Assembly: GCA_016281475.1 (NCBI GenBank)
Contig: JAEEIS010000128.1
Span: forward strand, 1 to 8,963
DNA length: 8,963 nt
Origin: Bacteroidales bacterium
GTDB lineage: Bacteria; Bacteroidota; Bacteroidia; Bacteroidales; P3
Direction: 5' to 3'
How positions within the stretch are numbered: position 1 is the first letter of the stretch; every line of letters starts with the position of its first letter. A program made the position numbers and the translations under genes. The notes beneath the pieces were generated by a model. It was not told where the DNA came from and did no database searches. It was given only the letters and a program-made list of their open reading frames with translations. Of this stretch, positions 1 through 4,725 are shown piece after piece.

Positions 1-1
1 C

Positions 2-1237
2 GCCATTGCCGCCGACGACAGCCGCTTCTCTTACGAAACTGGCGACTGGGGTGTCGACGACATCCTCTTCGTTGAGAACGGCGACACGTTACACAAAGCC
101 GCCTACAGCTGGTGGGAGCACACGATGAATGGCGTGATGTCAGCTGGGATGTACCAGCAGCTGAGCGACGGCGATTTCAGCCGTTGGGCCGACCCGACGG
201 CAGGCGTAGCAGTGGACAGCACCTACGACAGCGACTGGAACTACTGGATGTATTCCTATGCTTACCCCCAGGCCATCACTCCTGTCAGCAACCCCGACAA
301 TCCCGAGGTGGGCCCCTTCTGCGGCGCAGTGGGCACCGAGGGCTGCACGGCCGTGAAATTCGACGACAGCCGTATCAAAGGCTGGGCAACGACCTGCACT
401 GTGGTGCGTGGCTCGAGCAATCTGCTCGACCCCGATGCCGCTCCGGTGACCTATGGCACTGACCAAGATGCTGTGGGCGCTGCCACCTCAAGCACGATGG
501 ATGTCGTGAGCCTGGGCGACGGCGGCTCTGCCACCCTCACCTTCGCCACCCCCATTGTCAATGGCGAAGGCTATGACTTTGCCGTGTTTGAAAACTCCTT
601 CAACGACAGCTTCCTCGAACTGGCCGTGGTGGAAGTGAGCTCCGACGGAGAGCACTTCGTGCGTTTCCCCGCCACATCGCTGACTCAGACCGACTACCAA
701 ATTACCGACAACAATGGCGGCGTCGACCCCACCTTCATCAACAACCTCGCCGGCAAATACCGCGTGGGCTACGGCACCCCGTTCGACCTTGACGAGCTGC
801 GCGACAGTGCCAATATCGACATCAACAATATCACCCATGTGCGCGTCATCGACGTGGTGGGCAGCATCGACCCGCAGTACGGCACCCGCGATGCCTTCGG
901 CCACATGATTAACGACCCCTTCCCCACCATCACCCATAGCTCGGGCTTCGACCTCGACGGCGTGGCCGTGCTGAACGACATGCTGAGCATCAACGAGGTG
1001 CAAGCCTCCGCATTGAAACTCTACCCCAACCCCGCCAACAATAGCACAACCATCTCTTTCGAGGTTCAAGCACAGCGCACCACTGCCTTCCTCTACGACA
1101 TGACGGGCCGCACCGTTGCCACCTTCGCCATCGAGGCTGGCACCAACACCCTCAACATCAACACCGCCACCCTCACTAACGGCATCTATATGCTCCACAT
1201 GGCCGGCAACATCGAGAAACTGGTCATCCGTCACTAA
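2..1237 (+). CDS. T9SS type A sorting-domain cell-surface protein, 5'-truncated by the window
   Basis: The reading frame is open from base 2, so the start lies upstream and the ATG at 125 is internal; 411 residues are visible. The last ~75 residues (about 337-411) form a type A Por-secretion sorting domain: LYPNPANN, then YDMTGR, then LTNGIYML and KLVIRH at the end. In this family the domain sends a protein through the outer membrane by the type IX system and is cleaved as the protein is attached to the surface or released. The middle part (about 165-320) carries VSLGDGGSATLTF, YDFAVFENSF (from residue 191) and LELAVVEVSSDGEHFVRFP, a beta-rich Asp/Asn-rich pattern I recognise from uncharacterised Bacteroidetes surface proteins. 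Ligand and enzymatic activity cannot be told; a binding or adhesion role is only a guess. The signal peptide must lie outside the window. The gene is GC-rich like nrdD and is closed by its own terminator, so it is probably not co-transcribed with nrdD. Confidence 0.9.
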   Translation, partial: AIAADDSRFSYETGDWGVDDILFVENGDTLHKAAYSWWEHTMNGVMSAGMYQQLSDGDFSRWADPTAGVAVDSTYDSDWNYWMYSYAYPQAITPVSNPDNPEVGPFCGAVGTEGCTAVKFDDSRIKGWATTCTVVRGSSNLLDPDAAPVTYGTDQDAVGAATSSTMDVVSLGDGGSATLTFATPIVNGEGYDFAVFENSFNDSFLELAVVEVSSDGEHFVRFPATSLTQTDYQITDNNGGVDPTFINNLAGKYRVGYGTPFDLDELRDSANIDINNITHVRVIDVVGSIDPQYGTRDAFGHMINDPFPTITHSSGFDLDGVAVLNDMLSINEVQASALKLYPNPANNSTTISFEVQAQRTTAFLYDMTGRTVATFAIEAGTNTLNINTATLTNGIYMLHMAGNIEKLVIRH

Positions 1238-1269
1238 GCACGCACACTCATCAATCAATCTTTATTCCC

Positions 1270-1304
1270 GGGCGGCCGCCCACACAAGCGACCGCCCTTT
1301 TTTT
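1270..1304 (+). terminator. Intrinsic terminator after the surface-protein gene
   Basis: GGGCGG (1270-1275) pairs with CCGCCC (1292-1297). After one C/A mismatch the stem continues with CGC (1277-1279) against GCG (1288-1290) around an 8-base loop. Seven T (1298-1304) follow directly. It starts 33 bases after the stop codon, the expected layout of a Rho-independent terminator. Seen directly in sequence; activity is inferred. Confidence 0.9.
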
Positions 1305-1330
1305 AAGTTTAAAAGATTCGCTTCGCTGAA

Positions 1331-1379
1331 AAGGTTGAAAAGTTTACAAGGTACGCATACCTTTAAAACCTTTAAAACA
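1331..1379. repeat. AT-rich imperfect palindrome upstream of nrdD
   Basis: AAGGTA (1348-1353) and TACCTT (1358-1363) form a perfect 6-base stem around the loop CGCA. The arms continue as an imperfect pairing of the AAGGTTGAAAAGTTT side with the AAAACCTTTAAAAC side. No T-run follows, so it is not a standard terminator. It could be a dispersed palindromic repeat or a leader-RNA hairpin of nrdD; the sequence alone does not decide. No TAnnTTTG promoter was seen between 1305 and 1433, so the nrdD promoter is not located. Confidence 0.5.
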
Positions 1380-1397
1380 AAGAACCAAGGCGGCAGC

Positions 1398-1430
1398 CAA
1401 TTCTCAATTTTCAATTCTCAACTCTCAATT
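1398..1430 (-). repeat. 7-base-period array directly before the nrdD start codon
   Basis: After a partial unit (CAATT) come CTCAATT (1403-1409), TTCAATT (1410-1416), CTCAACT (1417-1423) and CTCAATT (1424-1430), then three C and the ATG at 1434. The array therefore occupies the place where a ribosome-binding site would be. It is the reverse complement of the AATTGAG array at the nrdD 3' end: 1411-1431 matches 3586-3606 over 21 bases without mismatch. Its function is unknown; in a phylum that seldom uses Shine-Dalgarno pairing, an unstructured A/T-rich leader could still allow translation. Confidence 0.8.
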
Positions 1431-1433
1431 CCC

Positions 1434-3569
1434 ATGGATCTCGTTCCCTTCAGCATCACCAAGCGCGACGGTCAGCAGGTGCGCTTCTCGCTCGACAAAA
1501 TCATGAACGCCATTATCAAGGCGTTCCAATCGGTTGACGAGCCTGTCGACCTCGCCAATCTCAGCAAGATAATCACCCACCTCGACATTCACGAAGGCAT
1601 CACCGTCGAGGACATCCAAAACCAAGTGGAGGTATCCCTCATGAAAGAGGGGCACTACCGCGTCGCCAAGTCGTTCATGCTCTATCGGCAGAAGCACACC
1701 GAGGACCGCGAGACGATGGAGAAGCTCAACTTCCTTGTGGAATACTGCAAGGCGGAGAATGCCGCATCGGGCAGCAAGTACGATGCCAACGCCAACGTGG
1801 AGCACAAGAACATCGCCACCCTTATCGGCGAACTGCCCAAGGCGAGTTTCATTCGGCTGAACCGCCGCCTGCTCACCGACCGCATCAAGAAACTCTACGG
1901 CAAAGAACTCGCCACCCAGTACCTCGACCTCCTCACCCACCATTTCATCTATAAGAACGACGAAACCTCGCTCGCCAACTACTGCGCCAGCATCACCATG
2001 TACCCCTGGCTGCTCGACGGCACCGCTTCCATCGGTGGCAACTCCAAGGCTCCCACCAACCTCAAGAGCTTCTGCGGCGGCTTTGTCAACATGGTCTTCA
2101 TGGTCTCCAGCATGCTCAGCGGTGCCTGCGCCACGCCCGAGTTCCTCATGTACCTCAACCACTTCATCGCCCTCGAGTACGGCAAGGACTACTGGAAGGA
2201 ACCCGACCGCGTGGTAGACCTCTCCACCAAGCAGCGCACCATCGACAAGGTCATCACCGACTGCTTTGAGCAGATTGTCTACACCCTCAACCAGCCCACT
2301 GGCGCACGCAACTATCAGGCGGTCTTCTGGAACATCGCCTACTACGACCGCTACTATTTCGAGAGCCTCTTCGGCGACTTCGTCTTCCCCGATGGGAGCC
2401 GTCCCGACTGGCCCGGACTCTCATGGCTGCAAAAGCGGTTCATGAAGTGGTTCAACAAGGAGCGCACCAAGTCGCTACTCACCTTCCCCGTCGAGACCAT
2501 GGCACTGCTCAGCGATAGAACATACCCCGCCGCTGACGCGGCACCCCTCTCAAGAGGGGAATGCGACTGCCGCGATGAGGAGTGGGCCGACTTCACCGCC
2601 GAGATGTACGCCGAAGGGCATTCCTTCTTCACCTATCTGAGCGACAATGCCGACTCGCTCTCCTCCTGCTGCCGTCTGCGCAACGAGATTACCGACAACG
2701 AGTTCAGCTACACCCTCGGTGCCGGCGGTGTCTCCACCGGCTCCAAGAGCGTCCTCACCGTCAACCTCAACCGCTGCATACAGTATGCCGTCAAGAACAA
2801 CATCCCCTATATCAAATACCTCTCCGACATCGTCGACCTCTGCCACAAGGTGCAGATAGCCTACAACGAGAACCTCAAGGAGTTGCAGAGCCATGGCATG
2901 CTGCCCCTCTTCGACGCGGGCTATATCAACCTCAGCCGCCAGTATCTCACCATCGGCGTCAACGGACTGGTCGAAGGTGCCGAATTCCTCGGCATCCCCA
3001 TCAACGACAACGAGCAGTACCGTGACTATGTGCAGTCGGTCCTCGGTGTGGTGGAGAAGTACAACAAGCAGTACCGCACCAATGAACTAATGTTCAACTG
3101 CGAGATGATTCCCGCCGAGAACGTGGGCGTGAAACATGCCAAATGGGACCGCGAGGACGGCTATTTCGTCCCCCGCGACTGCTACAACAGCTATTTCTAC
3201 ATCGTCGAGGACGACTCGCTTACCATCCTTGACAAGTTCCGCCTCCACGGCACCCCCTACATCCAGCACCTCACCGGCGGCAGCGCCCTACATCTCAACC
3301 TCGACGAGCACCTCTCCAAGGAGCAGTACCGCCAGTTGCTCCGCGTGGCAGCTACCGAAGGATGCAACTACTTCACCTTCAACATCCCCAACACCATCTG
3401 CAACGACTGCGGACATATTGACAAGCGGTACTTGAAAGAATGCCCCGTCTGCCACAGCAAGAATGTGGACTACATGACCCGCATCATCGGCTACCTCAAG
3501 CGCATCAGCAATTTTTCTCAGGGCCGCCAAGAAGAAGCCCACCGCAGATACTACCACGAAAAAAATTGA
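1434..3569 (+). CDS. nrdD: Anaerobic (class III) ribonucleoside-triphosphate reductase NrdD
   Basis: A glycyl-radical enzyme that reduces ribonucleoside triphosphates to deoxyribonucleotides without oxygen, in the cytoplasm. At 711 aa it is close to E. coli NrdD (712). The frame is open upstream, but ATG 1434 begins the typical N-terminal ATP-cone (ITKRDGQQVRFSLDKI), the dATP/ATP-sensing regulatory domain; upstream residues are low-complexity translation of the leader. The catalytic barrel contains SSCCRLRNE (Cys412/Cys413, a likely thiyl-radical site) and VLTVNLNR. The C-terminus has the zinc knuckle Cys656, Cys659, Cys670, Cys673 and the radical motif RIIGYL with Gly686 as predicted radical site. 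Residues 362-379 (RTYPAADAAPLSRGECDC) lie within a palindromic repeat present elsewhere in the window: an in-frame insertion between LLSD and RDEEWADF. The stop codon lies in an AATTGAG repeat. The activase gene nrdG follows 237 bases downstream; the gap is unusually wide and filled with repeats, so an operon is likely but not shown. Confidence 0.97.
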   Translation: MDLVPFSITKRDGQQVRFSLDKIMNAIIKAFQSVDEPVDLANLSKIITHLDIHEGITVEDIQNQVEVSLMKEGHYRVAKSFMLYRQKHTEDRETMEKLNFLVEYCKAENAASGSKYDANANVEHKNIATLIGELPKASFIRLNRRLLTDRIKKLYGKELATQYLDLLTHHFIYKNDETSLANYCASITMYPWLLDGTASIGGNSKAPTNLKSFCGGFVNMVFMVSSMLSGACATPEFLMYLNHFIALEYGKDYWKEPDRVVDLSTKQRTIDKVITDCFEQIVYTLNQPTGARNYQAVFWNIAYYDRYYFESLFGDFVFPDGSRPDWPGLSWLQKRFMKWFNKERTKSLLTFPVETMALLSDRTYPAADAAPLSRGECDCRDEEWADFTAEMYAEGHSFFTYLSDNADSLSSCCRLRNEITDNEFSYTLGAGGVSTGSKSVLTVNLNRCIQYAVKNNIPYIKYLSDIVDLCHKVQIAYNENLKELQSHGMLPLFDAGYINLSRQYLTIGVNGLVEGAEFLGIPINDNEQYRDYVQSVLGVVEKYNKQYRTNELMFNCEMIPAENVGVKHAKWDREDGYFVPRDCYNSYFYIVEDDSLTILDKFRLHGTPYIQHLTGGSALHLNLDEHLSKEQYRQLLRVAATEGCNYFTFNIPNTICNDCGHIDKRYLKECPVCHSKNVDYMTRIIGYLKRISNFSQGRQEEAHRRYYHEKN
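2521..2570 (-). repeat. Palindromic element inserted in frame inside nrdD (copy A)
   Basis: Read on the minus strand, this matches the intergenic elements at 3649-3715 and 3751-3799. On the plus strand it starts CATACCCC, then a hairpin GCCGC-TGAC-GCGGC (2529-2542), then CCCCTCT-CA-AGAGGGG (2544-2559) and an A. Against the reverse complement of the copy at 3761-3799, the first 8 bases and the last 17 are identical, and the middle keeps a hairpin of different sequence. It contains no stop in the nrdD frame and is translated as roughly residues 362-379. The outer boundary is uncertain by several bases. Confidence 0.88.
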
Positions 3570-3640
3570 GAACTTATTAAATTGAGAATTGAGAGTTGAG
3601 AATTGAGAACTTATTAAATTGAGAATTGAAAGTTGAAAAT
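3564..3640 (+). repeat. 7-base-period AATTGAG array forming two 37-bp direct repeats
   Basis: AATTGAG-type units occur at 3564, 3580, 3587, 3594 (AGTTGAG), 3601, 3617, 3624 (AATTGAA) and 3631 (AGTTGAA). The AACTTATT(A) spacer occurs twice, so 3565-3601 and 3602-3638 are direct copies differing at two bases. The TGA stop of nrdD (3567-3569) lies in the first unit. The array is the inverted counterpart of the one before the nrdD start, so nrdD is bracketed by inverted repeats about 2.15 kb apart. No transposase or typical insertion-sequence end is seen. Confidence 0.85.
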
Positions 3641-3648
3641 CACTCAAT

Positions 3649-3715
3649 GCGCCAGCCGTCCCCTCTTTAGAGGTGAGCAAACCTCCAGTGGATGTTTGCC
3701 GAAGGCCGGGGTATG
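3649..3715 (+). repeat. GC-rich palindromic element, long form (copy B)
   Basis: It begins GCGCCAGCCGTCCCCTCT and ends GCCGAAGGCCGGGGTATG, nearly the same ends as the next copy. It contains three small hairpins: CCTCT-TT-AGAGG (3662-3673), CAAAC/GTTTG (3678-3682 with 3694-3698) and GCC-GAA-GGC. The central part with CAAAC/GTTTG is extra compared with copy C. Between copies B and C lies about 35 bases of unremarkable sequence. No protein is encoded; I take it for a dispersed non-autonomous repeat of this genome. Confidence 0.8.
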
Positions 3716-3750
3716 TCTTAATGAAGTTGAAGATTGCAGATAATCCAACC

Positions 3751-3799
3751 GCGTCAGCCGTCCCCTCTTGAGAGGGGTACGCCGAAGGCGGGGGGTATG
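3751..3799 (+). repeat. GC-rich palindromic element, short form, just before nrdG (copy C)
   Basis: It runs from GCGTCAGCCGT through CCCCTCT-TG-AGAGGGG (3762-3777) and CGCC-GAA-GGCG (3780-3790) to GGGGGTATG. The nrdG start codon follows 7 bases later. The element thus makes up the immediate 5' leader of nrdG; the resulting RNA hairpins could affect translation or separate nrdG from nrdD expression. That effect is inference; the structure is directly visible. Confidence 0.85.
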
Positions 3800-3806
3800 T
3801 AAAAAA

Positions 3807-4280
3807 ATGCTCAAATACATCACCTCCGACATTGTTTTTCAGGAAATCCCAGACGAGACAACCCTTGCCATCAACCTCACCGGCTGTCCCTGTCGCTGTC
3901 CTGGCTGCCACAGTCCCCACCTGTGGGCTGACATCGGCACACCCCTCACCCTCGACAGCCTCGACGCCCTCATAGCCTCAACCGCCGACCACATCACCTG
4001 TGTCTGCTTCATGGGCGGCGATGCCGCCCCAGAGGAAGTGGCCGCACTAGCAGCTCATCTACACGCCACGCACCTCACCCTCAAAGCCGCCTGGTACAGC
4101 GGCCGCCAGTACATCCCCCACCATATAGACAAACAACAGTTCGACTACATCAAAGTCGGCCCCTACATCGCCCACCTCGGCCCCCTCACCTCCCCCCGCA
4201 CCAACCAACGCCTGCTCCAACGCCAACCCGACGGCACCTTCGCCGACATCACCTCCCGCTTCCAGAAAACGAATGCGTGA
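3807..4280 (+). CDS. nrdG: Anaerobic ribonucleotide reductase activating protein NrdG (radical SAM)
   Basis: This is the activase that uses a 4Fe-4S cluster and S-adenosylmethionine to generate the glycyl radical on NrdD. It has 157 aa, close to E. coli NrdG (154). The cluster motif CX3CX2C is Cys27, Cys31, Cys34 within GCPCRCPGCHSPHLW, with a fourth, extra cysteine at position 29. FMGGDA (from about residue 68) matches the GGE/GGD SAM-contacting motif of the family. The ATG at 3807 is chosen because MLKYITSDIVFQEIPDE aligns with the usual start; an upstream in-frame TTG at 3768 would translate the palindromic repeat and is unlikely. No Shine-Dalgarno site is seen; the leader is the repeat element followed by an A-run. 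The TGA stop lies within the first unit of an 8-base repeat array. Its position behind nrdD supports the assignment. Confidence 0.95.
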   Translation: MLKYITSDIVFQEIPDETTLAINLTGCPCRCPGCHSPHLWADIGTPLTLDSLDALIASTADHITCVCFMGGDAAPEEVAALAAHLHATHLTLKAAWYSGRQYIPHHIDKQQFDYIKVGPYIAHLGPLTSPRTNQRLLQRQPDGTFADITSRFQKTNA

Positions 4281-4402
4281 ACGTGTGAATACGTGAATAC
4301 GTTAGTCATCAAACGCGCAATTCGACTAAAGTACTAACACATTAACGAATTCACAATTTCAGAAGACTAACGCATTAACACATTCACGCGTTAACACATT
4401 AA
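4275..4402. repeat. 8-base-period arrays in two opposing orientations after nrdG
   Basis: The left array reads GCGTGAAC, GTGTGAAT, ACGTGAAT, ACGTTAG (4275-4305). On the right, CACATTAA and CGAATTCA (4338-4353) and CGCATTAA, CACATTCA, CGCGTTAA, CACATTAA (4371-4402) are units of the same kind in reverse-complement orientation. The two sides can pair imperfectly into a long hairpin. No T-run follows, so it is at best an atypical terminator for nrdG. The nrdG stop codon (4278-4280) is part of the first unit. Confidence 0.75.
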
Positions 4403-4409
4403 TACCCGT

Positions 4410-4500
4410 CCTCGCGAGGTTTCAATTTTCACCTTTCAATTTTCACTTTCCCCCTTCCCTTCGGCAATCCCTCTTCGGCCTTTCTTCAATCCCTCTTCAA
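4410..4500. repeat. Cluster of short repeats at the left edge of the helicase operon
   Basis: Three structures lie side by side. CCTCGCGAGG (4410-4419) is a perfect 10-base palindrome. TTTCAAT, TTTCACC, TTTCAAT, TTTCACT (4420-4447) is a 7-base-period array resembling the CTCAATT units beside nrdD. CAATCCCTCTTC occurs at 4465-4476 and again at 4487-4498, a 22-base direct repeat period. No gene is present. Confidence 0.7.
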
Positions 4501-4658
4501 AACTATTGAAAATCAATTTGTCCCACCAAGTTGATGTCTTTAGATATAACCCGTTTTAAATCAGAGGAAATAAATTATCTACAATTCCCCACTTCTACAT
4601 CATTCGGCTCTCGCTTGACATTACCAACAACTAACGCAATTGCCTTTCAAAATATTAT
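4501..4658. other. Non-coding, AT-rich stretch before the helicase promoter
   Basis: Together with the repeats to its left, this is part of a 445-base gap without a gene (4281-4725). Apart from a small palindrome ATTGA-AAA-TCAAT (4505-4517) I see nothing in it. An in-frame TTG/ATG at 4531/4534 would add about 64 residues to the helicase, but the promoter lies downstream of it and the added residues resemble no domain. The change from GC-rich to AT-richer DNA takes place here, making it a plausible junction of an acquired segment; no tRNA or attachment-site core was recognised. Confidence 0.5.
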
Positions 4659-4689
4659 TTTGCCAATTCAGAAAGATTGTGTATCTTTG
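4659..4689 (+). promoter_or_regulatory. Bacteroidetes-type promoter of the helicase operon
   Basis: TTTG (4659-4662), then 19 bases, then TATCTTTG (4682-4689) followed by C. This matches the Bacteroidetes primary sigma consensus TTTG-N19-21-TAnnTTTG. Transcription would start a few bases downstream, around 4695, giving a leader of about 30 bases before the ATG at 4726. The purine stretch AAAAGAGGGAG (4707-4717) may help ribosome binding. Confidence 0.8.
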
Positions 4690-4725
4690 CAATTTCAAAA
4701 TAATGTAAAAGAGGGAGTCCATTGT

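Noticed and set aside
488..1258. 256-aa open frame on the minus strand
   Set aside because: It lies wholly opposite the surface-protein gene, which shows clear T9SS motifs; GC-rich third positions create long antisense frames, and its translation shows no domain.
1116..1433. Extension of nrdD upstream to 1116
   Set aside because: It would overlap the preceding gene, cross the terminator and translate a repeat array; the ATP-cone begins right after ATG 1434.
1425..2162. 245-aa open frame on the minus strand
   Set aside because: Shadow of nrdD caused by the same codon bias; no recognisable protein features.
1398..3640. nrdD as cargo of an insertion sequence or transposon
   Set aside because: The flanking inverted repeats are low-complexity 7-base arrays; there is no transposase and no target-site duplication visible.
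3564..3799. CRISPR array between nrdD and nrdG
   Set aside because: The repeats are short-period arrays and palindromic elements without regular unique spacers, and no cas genes are nearby.
3288..3920. 210-aa open frame on the minus strand across the nrdD-nrdG gap
   Set aside because: It overlaps both conserved genes and owes its middle to translated repeats; no domain is seen.
4281..4530. tRNA gene or attachment site at the helicase operon border
   Set aside because: No cloverleaf or typical T-arm sequence was found; only short repeats are present.
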